From DASQHW01 sp038238245 (GTDB taxonomy: Bacteria > Actinomycetota > Acidimicrobiia > IMCC26256 > PALSA-610): 64,000 nt of DNA. This document shows, piece after piece, positions 6,717 through 16,641 of the stretch. The stretch lies in assembly GCA_038238245.1 (NCBI GenBank), contig JBBRXX010000013.1, positions 51,070 through 115,069 on the forward strand, read 5' to 3'. The notes beneath the pieces are model-generated. The model was given only the letters and a program-made list of their open reading frames with translations, had not been told where the DNA came from and did not search any database. Within the stretch, counting starts at the first letter, position 1; each line of letters begins with the position of its first letter. The position numbers were made by a program, and so were the translations under genes.

Positions 6717-8732
6717 GTCGACGTGGTCGTCGCGGACGATGCGGCCCGCTTCGAGCTCGATCACCCGTTCGAGGAGCGCGTCCGGCAGATCGCGGTCGTG
6801 CGACACGACGACGAGCGGGATGCCGAGCTCGTCCCGCATGCGCACCAGGACGACCTCGAGGTCGGCGCGGCCCTCGAGGTCCAGGCCCGCGAACGGTTCG
6901 TCGAGCACGACCGCTCGTGAACGGGCCGCGAGCACCTCGGCCAAGACGACGCGTCGCATCTGCCCGCCGCTCAGCTCGTCGATGCGGCGCGGCTCGATCG
7001 TCTCGTCGAGTCCCACCGCCGCGAGCGCGGCGCGCGCGTCGCGGTCATCGACGCCCGCGGCAACTTTCACCTCGTCGAGCACGGTCGGGCGCAGGAGCTG
7101 GAGCCGGGCGTGCTGGAACGCGACGCCGACCAGGCCGACGTGCTCGGCGATCGGAGCGAAACCGTCCGGGGATTGGATGCGCGCATCGCCTTCGCTCGGC
7201 ACGACGAGTCCGCCCATGATCCATGCGAGCGTGGACTTGCCCGAGCCGTTGTGGCCCACGATCAGCGCCGACTCGCGCTCGCGAATCGTGAGATCGATGC
7301 CTTCGAGCGCGCGCTTCGCCCACGGCGTGCCCCGCGAGTACACGTGGCCCACCCCACGCAGCTCGATGACCGGTGCGCCGAGCGCCGGTCGCGGCCGGGG
7401 CGGAAGCCGGTCGTGGGTGCGCGCCGCGGGCGGTTTCTTGACGATCCGGCCCGCGTCGAGGATGACCGTGCGATCGGCGACGTCGGATTCGTGCGGAAGG
7501 TGGGTCACGTGCACGACACCCACGCCGTCGCGAGCGAGGTCCCGGAGGAGCGCGATCAGACGCGTACGTCCTTCCGCGTCGACCATGGCCGTGGACTCGT
7601 CCGACACGAACACACGCGGGTTGCGCACCAACGCCGCCGCGATCGCAAGCCGTTGCAGCTCACCGCCCGACAGCGTCGACGTCTCGCGATCGGCGAGCGC
7701 CTTGAGGCCGACGCGTGCGAGCGCGGCGCGCACGTCGACGTGCGCAGCATCCTGCAATCCCCACACGATGTCGTCGCTCACGCGCACGCCGAGCACCTGC
7801 GCCTCCGGCCGTTGGAACACGAGCGCGGTGCCACCCGGGCGACCGAGGCCGGCCGGTCCCGGACGCTCGACGCGGCCGCTCGCCGGCGGGCGGCGCCCGG
7901 CGAGAATGCGCGCGAGGGTGGACTTCCCGGAGCCGTTGCGTCCTCCGATCGCGACCAGCTCGGACGGGTCCACGCGCAGCGACACGCCGCGCAGCGCGTC
8001 GTCGGACGCGCCCGGATAGCGGAACGTCACGTCCTCCAGGTTCACCGGCAACGGCTGCGGCGACCGCGTGAGGTCGTCCGCGGGCGGCGGTTCGGGCACG
8101 GAGGAAGTGAACGCGCTGCGCACGCGGCGCAAGGCCGGCGTCGCGAGGCCCTGCGCGAGCCAGATCCCCAGCACGATCGGACCGAGCAGTCCGATCGGGA
8201 TCGTCACCCACCAGTGGCGGACGATCCAGTCGACCGCGTGATCACCCCAATTGGCGACGCCGTCGAGACCGACGTTGGCGAACAGGTGGAACAGACCGTG
8301 CCATCCGTTGCGTATCTGATCGAGGGTGAGCTTGCGCAGGTTCGAGAACACGAACAGCAGAAGATCTGCGAGCGCGGCGATCGGCGGCCACAACACCGCG
8401 ACGCCGGTTGCGATCGTGCGCCGCCGGCTCCAGCCGCGCCGGTCGGCCGCGCCCACGAGCGCGCCGAACGCGGCACACCCCGCGGTCGTGGTGAGCGCCG
8501 GAATGCCGATGACCAGGAACCCCACCACGCTCGCGGCAACTGCGCCCGCAATGACAGCGCGCAAGCGATGACGCGTCGCAACGACCGCCAGTGGCACGAC
8601 CGCGGCGATCACCAGGACGCTGCCGAACGGCACGACATGGCCGACGATGTTCAACGCGAGCGAAAGGTCGGCGAGCACGACCGCCTCGGCCAGCTCACCC
8701 GGGCTCAGCCGGCCGGTGCGTCGAGATTCCAC
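6696..8732 (-). CDS. ECF transporter: membrane domain fused to two ATPase domains
   Basis: A 678-residue fusion protein. Residues about 15-200 are hydrophobic with five or six membrane segments and resemble a substrate-specificity (S) component. The first ABC domain follows (Walker A GRNGSGKST 264-272, signature LSGGE 355-359, Walker B acid Glu380), then a second (Walker A GHNGSGKST 494-502, LSGGQ 588-592, LDEP 611-614). With the EcfT gene 85 bp downstream it would form a complete importer from two genes. S, A and A' subunits are usually separate. GTG 8732 is preferred because upstream codons give only Arg-rich sequence and would overlap the HtrA gene end. The substrate is unknown. Confidence 0.87.
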   Translation of the reverse strand: MESRRTGRLSPGELAEAVVLADLSLALNIVGHVVPFGSVLVIAAVVPLAVVATRHRLRAVIAGAVAASVVGFLVIGIPALTTTAGCAAFGALVGAADRRGWSRRRTIATGVAVLWPPIAALADLLLFVFSNLRKLTLDQIRNGWHGLFHLFANVGLDGVANWGDHAVDWIVRHWWVTIPIGLLGPIVLGIWLAQGLATPALRRVRSAFTSSVPEPPPADDLTRSPQPLPVNLEDVTFRYPGASDDALRGVSLRVDPSELVAIGGRNGSGKSTLARILAGRRPPASGRVERPGPAGLGRPGGTALVFQRPEAQVLGVRVSDDIVWGLQDAAHVDVRAALARVGLKALADRETSTLSGGELQRLAIAAALVRNPRVFVSDESTAMVDAEGRTRLIALLRDLARDGVGVVHVTHLPHESDVADRTVILDAGRIVKKPPAARTHDRLPPRPRPALGAPVIELRGVGHVYSRGTPWAKRALEGIDLTIRERESALIVGHNGSGKSTLAWIMGGLVVPSEGDARIQSPDGFAPIAEHVGLVGVAFQHARLQLLRPTVLDEVKVAAGVDDRDARAALAAVGLDETIEPRRIDELSGGQMRRVVLAEVLAARSRAVVLDEPFAGLDLEGRADLEVVLVRMRDELGIPLVVVSHDRDLPDALLERVIELEAGRIVRDDHVDDVEARA

Positions 8733-8833
8733 ACTCCAGGTTCGCGTATCGGGGCGGGCGCCTCGTCGCGCACCGCCTACGCCGCCCGACCGGACTGGCT
8801 CCGGCCGAGCGGCGAGGGGTGGAAGTTCGGAGG

Positions 8834-10318
8834 TCAGGCGGGGGGACCTTCTCCGAGCTTCACTGATGCGGCGTGCTGCGTGCCCGACGTGTCGACCCAC
8901 CCGACGCGCACCTGGTCGCCGGGCTGGTACTTGGTGAGCGCCAGGTGCAGTCCGTTCTGGTCGGTGATCACCTTCCCGTCGACCGACACGACGACGTCAC
9001 CGGTCTTGATGCCGGCGCTGCTCGCGGCGCTGGTGCCTTCGACCCCGATGACCAGGGCGCCGGAGTTCACCGGAGCCACGTTGCCCGGGAGAGTGAGGCT
9101 CTGATTGTCGAGGTCGCTCACCTGCACGCCGAGCAGCGCGCGCTTGGGGCCGATGTGCACCGTGTCGCTGCCGACACCGCTCTGGATCTGCCGGATGACC
9201 GTCACCGCGTTGTCGACCCGGATCGCAAAGCCGACGTTGCTCCCGCTCTGCTGGCGGAACCGGCCGCCCGCGGCGGCGGTGTTCATGCCGATTACCTCGC
9301 CGCTCGCGTTGACCAGCGCGCCGCCCGAGTCGCCGGGCTGGATCGGCGCGTCGATCTGGATCACGTTGTGCAGCGTTTCGGTGGTGCCGCCCACGGGGTC
9401 GCCGGCAGTCACGTCCTGCTCCAACGCGGTGACCCTGCCGTGCACGACGGCGGGCGTGCCGCCGCGCCCGAGCGCGTTCCCGATCGCGACGACGCGGTCA
9501 CCGATGTTCACCTTCGACGGGTTACCGACCTTGATCGTTTGGAGGTTGGAGACACCTTCGATCTGGAGCAGCGCAACGTCGTCGGCCACGTTGTAACCGA
9601 CCACGTGTGCGGGATGCGTGTCACCGGTGCCGCCGATGTCGACCTTGATGTCGGTCGAGTCTGCGATCACGTGGTTGTTGGTGAGCACTTCGCCGCTGGC
9701 GGAGATCACCATGCCCGTTCCCGCGGCGCGACCCTGCGTGGTCGTCGTCGTGATATTCACGATGGCAGGGATGACCTTGCCCGCGATCGCGTTCGCGTCG
9801 AACGTGCCGGACGACGCCGAACCGCCCGAGCCGCCGGGGCTCGTGCCCGGAGTGAACGGCGAGCCGGGGAACGTCGGTGTGGTGACGGCAAGCGGCCGGG
9901 AGTCGTGTTGGACCGCAACTGCGACGAGCGCGCCGATACCCGCCGAAGCAAGGACGAGTGCGACGGCCGCGATCGCGGCAAGCACGCGCTTGGCGGCCGA
10001 GGACTGGGTGGCCGGCGCCGGCCAACCCTCCGGCGGGGGTCCGGAGCCCAAGCCACCGCCGGGCGGCCCCGGGGGCGGGGGACTCGGGGGCCAGCTCGGC
10101 GGGGCTTGGGGTGGCCAGGCAGGGGGTTGAGCCGGCCAGACGTCGGGCGTCGAGGAAACGGGCTGCGTCGGCTCGGGCGACGCCGGCGCGGTGAAATCGG
10201 GGGGCACGGTCGAGTCGGCGTCGACCGCCCACCAGGGCCGGGCGGGGGAGGGACGCGGCGTGAGCGGCGGCGGATCCTCACCCTGGCCGGCCGTCGGGTC
10301 GTGCTCCCAGTCGCTCAT
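8834..10318 (-). CDS. HtrA/DegP-like serine protease with PDZ domain
   Basis: A 494-residue membrane-anchored trypsin-like protease. Residues 1-108 are a Pro-rich cytoplasmic tail, about 110-136 form one membrane helix, and a Gly/Ser/Thr linker leads to the protease domain. The catalytic triad is His216 (TNNHV), Asp247 (ADDVALL) and Ser331 (PGDSGGAL). A PDZ domain occupies about residues 395-490. This layout matches actinobacterial PepD/HtrA proteins that handle misfolded envelope proteins. The usual two-component regulator partner is not adjacent; the upstream gene encodes a broken RND transporter. ATG 10318 gives the expected N-terminal tail. Confidence 0.93.
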   Translation of the reverse strand: MSDWEHDPTAGQGEDPPPLTPRPSPARPWWAVDADSTVPPDFTAPASPEPTQPVSSTPDVWPAQPPAWPPQAPPSWPPSPPPPGPPGGGLGSGPPPEGWPAPATQSSAAKRVLAAIAAVALVLASAGIGALVAVAVQHDSRPLAVTTPTFPGSPFTPGTSPGGSGGSASSGTFDANAIAGKVIPAIVNITTTTTQGRAAGTGMVISASGEVLTNNHVIADSTDIKVDIGGTGDTHPAHVVGYNVADDVALLQIEGVSNLQTIKVGNPSKVNIGDRVVAIGNALGRGGTPAVVHGRVTALEQDVTAGDPVGGTTETLHNVIQIDAPIQPGDSGGALVNASGEVIGMNTAAAGGRFRQQSGSNVGFAIRVDNAVTVIRQIQSGVGSDTVHIGPKRALLGVQVSDLDNQSLTLPGNVAPVNSGALVIGVEGTSAASSAGIKTGDVVVSVDGKVITDQNGLHLALTKYQPGDQVRVGWVDTSGTQHAASVKLGEGPPA

Positions 10319-10397
10319 TTGCGTGTCGCCTCGCTGCCTGTCCGTGCCGGTGGGGGGACCGATCCGTCTCCGACAGTCTGCTCGGCACCCCTGAGCA

Positions 10398-12864
10398 TCA
10401 ACTGTGGGCAGGCTGTACGGATTCCACGAGTTGCGGGGCGGACGGAGGGTTCAGCACGTCGTCCGGTACGAGACCGTGCGAGACCCAATTGCGGCGGTCG
10501 GCCCAGACGAGCATCGGCGGCAGGATCACGAGCGCGCTCAGCAGCGCGACCGCAACGTTCATCGCGACGATCTGTCCGAAGTCGTGCAGCAGCGGCAACG
10601 AAGACGTCGCGATGACCGCGACACCGGAGATCGCAGTCAACGCGGACACGATGAACGCGCGTCCTGTGCGCCCGGCGGTCACGTCGACGGCTTCGCGCGG
10701 TGACAACCCGCGTCGACGTTCCTCGACGAAGCGCAACAGGATCAGGGACGTGAATTCCGTGCAGGCGGCGACGACGAGCGGGCCGCCGACGGCCGTCATC
10801 GGGCTGAGCTTGAGGCTGAGCGCGTACGCGATCAGCGATGACGCGCCGACTGCGATCAACACGGGCACGAGCGACAGGAGCGCGCGCACCATGCTGCGCA
10901 GCCGGACCGCGAGGAACAAGAAGACGAACAGGATCGCGACGTAGGTGAGGATGATGCGGTTGGCCTCGAGGTTGTCGAGCAGGCCGACGCCGACCGCCGC
11001 GAGACCCGACGGCGTGGCACGAACGCCCGCGGGCGGGTGCACGGTCTTGCGAATCTCGCGCACGACTTTCGCGCGCGCGTCGAGCGAGCTCGGCCCGGCG
11101 CGGAAGATCACGTTCATGGAGCGGTCCTGCGGCGAGACGGTCGCGCGCTGGATGTCCGGGGGCGCGACGTCGTACGCCCCGCGCACGTCGTCGGCCGTGG
11201 GTGTGAGGTGCGGCGCGCCCGGGACGTCGAGCAGATCGCTGACGGTGCTGACCAGGCCGGACGCGGTCAGCAGCGTGCCCTGGCTGCCGGTGAGCTGGCT
11301 ACGCGTGAAGCTGTCGAGGAACGTCACCGTCTGCTGGTCGAAGGTCTTGGGCGCCTGCACGAACACGCCGAGCTCGCTCGACGACCCCGTCTCGCGGTCG
11401 AGGACGTGGAGATCCTTGATCACCTGGGACTTCTGGTTCACCCATTGGATGGGGTCGGTCTGCAGCACGAGCTTGCCTTCGACCAGGATGCCGGCCGCGA
11501 AGATCAGGAGGCTCGCGATCGCGAGGGGCGGTGCGACCCGCTCGGACAACGACCCGAGCCAGACCGTCAGCCGGCCGAGCGGACCGGCGCGGAAGTCGCG
11601 GCCCTTGGTCGGGGAGCGGTACTCGCGGATGCCGAGGATGGCGAGGGGCGCCATGATGCTGTTGAGGCAGATCGCCGCCACGCCGATGATGAGCAGCACG
11701 CCGAACTGGCAGCATCGGCACCTTGGCAAAACGAAGCGCGGCGAACGCGAAGACGGCGTCGAACGTGACGACGAGCAGCGCGGGCCCGAGGTTGCGGGCC
11801 GTCTCCTGGATCGGATGAGCCGCGCGATCGATCACGACCTCTTCCTCGACGCGCGCGTGCATCTGGATCGCGTAGTCGATGCCGATACCGAGCATCACCG
11901 GGAGGCCCGCGATCGTGACGATCGTGAGCGGGATACCCAGGTATCCGGCGATGCCGAACGCCCAGATGACACCGATGAGCACCACGCCGAGGGGGAGAAG
12001 GCGCCACCGCACGCTGAAGAGCAGCAGAAGGATCACGACCATGATCCCGATCGAGATCAACGCGAGGATCGCCATGCCCCCGGTCAGATAGTCGTTGAGG
12101 TTCTTGAGCAGCTCGGACGCGCCGGTCGACACCATTGACGAGTTCGGGAAGTGCAGCTCCTGTTTGGCGCTGGCGGCGACGAAGTCTGCGGCCTTGACTT
12201 CGTCCTGGATCGACTGATTGCCGAACAGGCGCGTGATCACCTGCGCGTGCCGCTTGTCGGGGAAGATCCCGAGCAGCGGCTTACGGATGTTGTCCGTGTT
12301 GTCGTACAGCAAGAAGTCGAGATATTTCGGGTTGTCGATCGTGCGATCGGCAACCGGGATCGCCGTGATCCGTCGCAGGGTCTCCACCGCGTCGGCTTGT
12401 CGCGCCGCTTGGCCGGCCGGCGTCTTCTCGCGGAACAGCGCGCCCGCGAGGGCCTTGCCCGCGACGCTTGTCGTGGGATCGCCTCCCGGGCTCTTGATCA
12501 AGTTGTCGTTCCACTGGAGCGCGGTCAGCGGGCTTACGACATCGAGTGCAACGTGCGCATCGCGTATGCGGTTCTCGAGTGCCGTCCACTGCCTGATTCC
12601 GTCGGTGGTGAACAGCTCGGCGACGCTGTGACCTTCGTCCATCGTCACGAGCGTGACCATGGCCTGCCCGCCGAACAGCTTCTGGTACGCGACGTTGTCC
12701 TTGTAGACCTGGTCGCTCTTGTTCAGGTAGTTGTCCTGGCTCGTCGAGAACTTCAGCCGGGTGGCGCCGAAGCCGAAGCCCGCCGTCAGCAGACCGCCGA
12801 CGAGCAGCACCGCCAGCCAGTGCTTGCCGAGGTTGAGTCCGAGCCAGCCCCAGAACTTGTGCAC
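10398..12864 (-). pseudogene. RND/MMPL transporter (HAE3-like), interrupted by a frameshift
   Basis: A roughly 820-residue RND-superfamily transporter read in two frames. From GTG 12864 the protein has an N-terminal membrane helix, a periplasmic domain with SQDNYLNKSDQVYKDN, a cluster of membrane helices and LGIGIDYAIQMHAR, the signature of the hydrophobe/amphiphile efflux-3 group. At about 11709 the frame shifts: it reads FAKVPML and then resumes in another frame as FGVLLIIGVAAICLN through a second helix set to 10398. The change is a net +1 or -2. It may be a real inactivation or a sequencing error; both halves keep good coding character, which favours a recent event or an error. Confidence 0.8.
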
Positions 12865-12871
12865 GGGCCGG

Positions 12872-12877
12872 AATGTA
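12872..12877 (-). promoter_or_regulatory. Leaderless -10 (TACATT) for the RND transporter gene
   Basis: On the minus strand TACATT is followed by 7 nt and GTG 12864. It sits in the 35-bp gap after the nitroreductase gene, so the transporter may have its own promoter. Confidence 0.6.
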
Positions 12878-12899
12878 CAAGCACCGTGATGGCGCGGGC

Positions 12900-13553
12900 C
12901 TAGGGCCAAAGTGGTTTCGCGACCTCGAAGCCGACGGGCGCACCCCACTGGTTGCGGAACGACACTTCGTGCACGGGACGCCGCGCCGCGACGCCCCACT
13001 TGCCGGTGGGATAGCCGAAGCACACGCAGGACGAGACGAGCCAGCCCTCTTCGGTCGGTACGCCGAGGATCTTCAGCACCTCGTCGATCCGGAAGATCAT
13101 CACCGTCGTCAGCGACGCGCCGATGCCCTCGGCACGTGCGGCGAGCATCGCCGACCATGTCGCAGGGAAGATCGACCCGCCGCTCGGGTCGAACTGCACG
13201 AAGCTGAACAGCAGCAGCGGGTACTCCTCGAAGTGGTCCGCCAAGTGCTGCGCCGACCGTTGGATGCGCAGGAACTGCGCGCTCTCGGGATCATCGGGCA
13301 ACGCCCGCGCCTTGGCGATCTGCTCCTTGTAGATCGTGTCCCAGAGCCGGCCCAGACAATCGCGGTAGATCGGCCCGAGCTGCGCCTTCACCCCGTCGTC
13401 GTCGACGAGCATGAAGCGCCAGTTCTGCATGTTGCCGCCGCTCGGCGCCCGCACCGCGGCGTCGAGGATCTTCGCCTGCACGTCGGCAGGAATGGCATCC
13501 TTCTTCACGCGACGCATCGCGCGCGTCGTGTACAGCGCTTCCGCGAGATCCAT
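12900..13553 (-). CDS. Nitroreductase family protein
   Basis: A 217-residue FMN-dependent nitroreductase-fold protein. The N-terminal TTRAMRRVK carries the Arg residues that bind the FMN phosphate, APSGGNMQNWRF near residue 36 is the family FMN loop, and SFRNQWGAP lies near the C-terminus. Family members reduce nitro groups, quinones or enones with NAD(P)H. AGGGGG lies 5 nt before ATG 13553 as a Shine-Dalgarno sequence. It sits between an aldo/keto reductase and the transporter on the same strand. The physiological substrate cannot be inferred. Confidence 0.88.
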   Translation of the reverse strand: MDLAEALYTTRAMRRVKKDAIPADVQAKILDAAVRAPSGGNMQNWRFMLVDDDGVKAQLGPIYRDCLGRLWDTIYKEQIAKARALPDDPESAQFLRIQRSAQHLADHFEEYPLLLFSFVQFDPSGGSIFPATWSAMLAARAEGIGASLTTVMIFRIDEVLKILGVPTEEGWLVSSCVCFGYPTGKWGVAARRPVHEVSFRNQWGAPVGFEVAKPLWP

Positions 13554-13578
13554 TGCATCCCCCTGTTCGGCCGGGCGT

Positions 13579-14547
13579 CTACCAGGCGTACGCTTCGGGC
13601 GCCGGTCCGCCCGGGCCGGGGAAGATCCCGTCGAGCGTGTTCAGCGTGTCGTCGTCGAGCTTCAGCTCGACCGCGCACAGCGACGCGCCCTCGAGCTGTT
13701 CGAGCGTACGCGGGCCGACGATCGGCGCCGTCACACCGCGCTGATGGAGAAGCCACGCGAGCGCAACCGCTGCGGGCTCCTCTCCCAGCTCGGCGCACAG
13801 CTTCTCCCACTGTTCGAGCTGCGGTCGCATCCGTTCGTAGCGCGGCTGAGTGTTCTTGCGGCGCGCGGTATCGCCGTTCGTGGCGCTGCCGCCGAGCATC
13901 CCGCCCGCCAAAGGGCTCCACGGGATCACGGCCACGCCGTACGCGCGGCAGGCAGGCAAGACCTCGAGCTCGACGGTGCGCGCCGCGAGGTTGTACAGGC
14001 TCTGCTCGCTCACGAGCCCGAGGAAATGACGCGCCTTGGCGGCCTCGTTCGCCTGCACGATGTGCCACGCGCCGAAGTTGCTGCTGCCCGCGTAGATGAT
14101 CTTTCCCTGCGCGACGAGCGTCTCCATCGCCTGCCAGATCTCTTCCCACGGCGCGCGACGGTCGACGTGATGCATCTGATAGAGATCGATGCGATCGGTC
14201 TGCAGACGACGGAGACTCGCGTCGCACGCGTCGAGGATGTGCCGCGCGCTGAGCAACCCGTCGTTCGGCCACGGCGTCATCGGGCCGAAGACCTTGGTCG
14301 CGAGCACGACCTTTTCGCGTCGTCCGCCACCCGAGGCGAACCAATTGCCGATGATCGTCTCGGTGGTCCCCGACCCCTTCTCGCCGCCGTAGCGATTGGC
14401 GGTGTCGAAGAAGTTGATGCCGTGTTCGAGCGCCCGGTCCATGATGTGGTGGGCGTCGGGCTCGGTCGTCAGCGGCCCGAAGTTCATCGTGCCGAGGCAG
14501 ATCGGGCTCACGACCAGCCCGGTGCGTCCGAGGTGCCGGTAATCCAT
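13579..14547 (-). CDS. Aldo/keto reductase
   Basis: A 322-residue aldo/keto reductase with the catalytic residues Asp48 and Tyr53 (FFDTANRY), Lys85 (ATKVFG) and His126 (LYQMHHVD). The GEKGSGTTETIIG and PIVGPRTLEQL segments fit the NADPH-binding barrel of the AKR11/AKR12-like bacterial groups. It is clearly paralogous to the gene at 4741-5733. An AAGGGA Shine-Dalgarno sequence precedes ATG 14547, and a TAGCGT box about 25 nt upstream may be its -10 with a short leader. A copy of the dispersed repeat lies directly upstream. Confidence 0.9.
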   Translation of the reverse strand: MDYRHLGRTGLVVSPICLGTMNFGPLTTEPDAHHIMDRALEHGINFFDTANRYGGEKGSGTTETIIGNWFASGGGRREKVVLATKVFGPMTPWPNDGLLSARHILDACDASLRRLQTDRIDLYQMHHVDRRAPWEEIWQAMETLVAQGKIIYAGSSNFGAWHIVQANEAAKARHFLGLVSEQSLYNLAARTVELEVLPACRAYGVAVIPWSPLAGGMLGGSATNGDTARRKNTQPRYERMRPQLEQWEKLCAELGEEPAAVALAWLLHQRGVTAPIVGPRTLEQLEGASLCAVELKLDDDTLNTLDGIFPGPGGPAPEAYAW

Positions 14548-14576
14548 GCGCGTCCCTTCGTCAGAAGGGAAACGCT

Positions 14577-14640
14577 ACCTTCCGCTCTGCGGGCCGCTCG
14601 GGCCACGTCGCCCGTGCGCCTCCGGCTTCGGGCGACTCAC
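14577..14640. repeat. Dispersed intergenic repeat, copy B
   Basis: A shorter copy of the repeat family. TCCGCTCT at 14581-14588 is followed almost directly by the core GGGCCGCTCGGGCC at 14591-14604, without the inner spacer found in the copies at 6601 and 50219. It fills the gap between the aldo/keto reductase start and the stop of the secreted DUF1906-like gene. Confidence 0.6.
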
Positions 14641-15482
14641 GCGCAGGCGACGTCGCCGTCGAAGCCGTCCTTCGAGAGGTATTGCGTCATCAGCACCGGT
14701 CCGCCCGTGAAGCTGCGGCGCTCGCAGCCCGCGACCGCGTCGGCGCGGTGGTCGAAGCCCGCGAGCCACACGGGGTTGGCGGAGAACCAGCCGCGCGTCC
14801 GGAGCAGTCCGCCGGTGATCGCGCTCCATTGGTACGACGTCGAGTAAATGCCGACCCGAGCGACGTTCAGGTCCCACAGCGCGTTCACCGCGCCGGCGAG
14901 GGTTGCGACGTCGTTTTGTTGCTTCGCGCGCGTGGGGACGGTGTGGAGCGTCTGCCAGCTGTTGAGGATCTCGACGTCGAGCCACCAGTCGACGTTGGCC
15001 ACTCGCTGACGCGCGTTCTCGCGCGACACCGCGTGCAGTTCCTGGGCGGCGTCGGTCGCAACACTGAACGACTGCTTCGCCGCGTTCCAGCCGTAGTCGT
15101 ACGAGCAGCCGACCGAGTTCGGAGCGGAACGGGAGCATTCGCGCGGCCACGTCTGTCCCAACGGCCAGTGCGACGACTTCTTGGGCCCCGGGTTGCCGGT
15201 GTTCGCGTAGAACGCGGGCGGTCCGGCAAGCCGCTTCGCCCAACGCAGCTGCTTGGTGAGGCACCGGTTCTTCGTGAACGCCCGGCCGCCGTTGACGCCG
15301 AGCACGGCGAACCGCGCGTGACGCACCTTCGGCATGGGGCCGTGGCATTGCGGGAAGCTGATGTCGCGGCCCGATTCGACGACCGTCACGGAGGCCGACG
15401 CCGGGCTCGGCTGCGAGACGGTCACGAACGACGCGCACAAGACGGTGATCGCGAGCGCGGAAGCAAAACGGTGGAACATCAC
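14637..15482 (-). CDS. Secreted DUF1906/glycoside-hydrolase-like protein
   Basis: A 281-residue exported protein. A signal peptide covers about residues 1-30 (hydrophobic ALAITVLCASFVTV, then ASASV). The mature part starts GRDISFPQCHGPMP and contains AVLGVNGGRAF, NTGNPGP and DWWLDVE, a pattern like the TIM-barrel proteins of the DUF1906/GH25-like group found in actinobacterial cell envelopes. An Asp-Glu pair in WWLDVE near residue 168 is a plausible catalytic site. GTG 15482 and ATG 15479 are both possible starts. It is divergent from the lipoprotein gene, with 121 bp between them. The substrate, perhaps peptidoglycan or another glycan, is an inference. Confidence 0.7.
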   Translation of the reverse strand: MMFHRFASALAITVLCASFVTVSQPSPASASVTVVESGRDISFPQCHGPMPKVRHARFAVLGVNGGRAFTKNRCLTKQLRWAKRLAGPPAFYANTGNPGPKKSSHWPLGQTWPRECSRSAPNSVGCSYDYGWNAAKQSFSVATDAAQELHAVSRENARQRVANVDWWLDVEILNSWQTLHTVPTRAKQQNDVATLAGAVNALWDLNVARVGIYSTSYQWSAITGGLLRTRGWFSANPVWLAGFDHRADAVAGCERRSFTGGPVLMTQYLSKDGFDGDVACA

Positions 15483-15603
15483 GGCCTCAATCGGTTGCCG
15501 GGAGCACAGTGCGAGCCTGCTTCACTCAATTCCGGGAGAAATGCTACCGACCGGACTCCTTGTCGACGCGTCGCGATCCCGACATGTAGAAGACTCACGC
15601 TCC

Positions 15604-16641
15604 GTGCGCAGATACTTCTTGATTCTCACTGCCCTTGTGCTCGTCGCGGCGTGCTCGTCCGGTTCGAGCACGGCCAAGACGTCACCGACCGCGGCGACGA
15701 CGACGGTGCCGGTCGCATCCGGACCCAACGTCGGTCACGTCTTCGTCATCAACCTCGAGAACAAGGACTACCGCACGACGTGGGGTCCACAGTCGCTCGC
15801 GAAGTATCTGAACGGCACGCTGGTCCCGATGGGCCAGTTGCTGACGCAGTACTACGCCACGAGTCACGCGAGCCTCGGGAATTACATCACCCAGATCAGC
15901 GGCCAGCCGTCGAATGCCGCGACCAACGGCGATTGCATCACGTTCACCGAGTACCGGAACGGCCAAGGCTGTGTGTATCCGTCATCGGTGAAGACCGTCG
16001 CCGACCAGCTCGACGGCGCGGGCAAGTCGTGGAAGTCGTACCAGGAAGACATGACGACCCCCTGCCGGCATCCGAACATTGGCGACGGCGACAGCACCGT
16101 CGTCGCGCGCGTGGGCGACATGTACGCAACGCGGCACAACCCGTTCGTGTACTTCCACTCGATCATCGACACGCCGCAATGCAAGGCAGACGTCGTCGAC
16201 CTCGATGCCCTGGACGCGGACATCGCCGCGTCCGAGCGCACGCCGAACCTCGCCTACATCACGCCGAACCTGTGCCATGACGGGCACGACACACCGTGCG
16301 TCGACGGCCAGCCGGGCGGGCTCGTCTCCGCGGACAAGTTCCTGTCGACGTGGGTGCCGAAGATCCTCGCGTCGCCCGCCTACAAGGCCGACGGCCTGCT
16401 CGTCATCACCCTCGACGAGTCGGAGGACGACTCGTCGTCGTGCTGCGGTCAGAAGGGTTCCGGCGGAGGTCGCATCGGCACGCTGCTGCTGTCACCGCGC
16501 GTCGAGGCCGGGACCACGAACAAGACTCCGTACAACCATGACTCGTTGCTCTGCAGCATCGAGGACGTCTTCGGTCTGCCGCACCTCGCCGGCGCGGGCG
16601 CGCCCAAGCTGAAGTGCTTCGGAGACGACGTCTATTCGTAG
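15604..16641 (+). CDS. Phosphoesterase family lipoprotein
   Basis: A 345-residue secreted phosphoesterase of the phospholipase C/acid phosphatase superfamily. The N-terminus VRRYFLILTALVLVAAC ends in a lipobox with Cys17, so the protein should be lipid-anchored outside. VFVINLENKDY near residue 43 carries the metal-binding Glu-Asn pair typical of the family, ITLDESEDD near 265 is a second metal motif, and TPYNHDSLLCSIEDVFGLP is the conserved C-terminal segment. A Thr/Ala linker separates the lipid anchor from the domain. The GTG start at 15604 is set by the lipoprotein signal. It overlaps the convergent VOC gene by 10 bp. Phosphate scavenging or phospholipid cleavage are possible roles. Confidence 0.87.
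   Translation: MRRYFLILTALVLVAACSSGSSTAKTSPTAATTTVPVASGPNVGHVFVINLENKDYRTTWGPQSLAKYLNGTLVPMGQLLTQYYATSHASLGNYITQISGQPSNAATNGDCITFTEYRNGQGCVYPSSVKTVADQLDGAGKSWKSYQEDMTTPCRHPNIGDGDSTVVARVGDMYATRHNPFVYFHSIIDTPQCKADVVDLDALDADIAASERTPNLAYITPNLCHDGHDTPCVDGQPGGLVSADKFLSTWVPKILASPAYKADGLLVITLDESEDDSSSCCGQKGSGGGRIGTLLLSPRVEAGTTNKTPYNHDSLLCSIEDVFGLPHLAGAGAPKLKCFGDDVYS

Noticed and set aside
10319..10397. Terminator or small gene between the protease and the transporter
   Set aside because: No inverted repeat of useful length and no open frame with a start signal was found.
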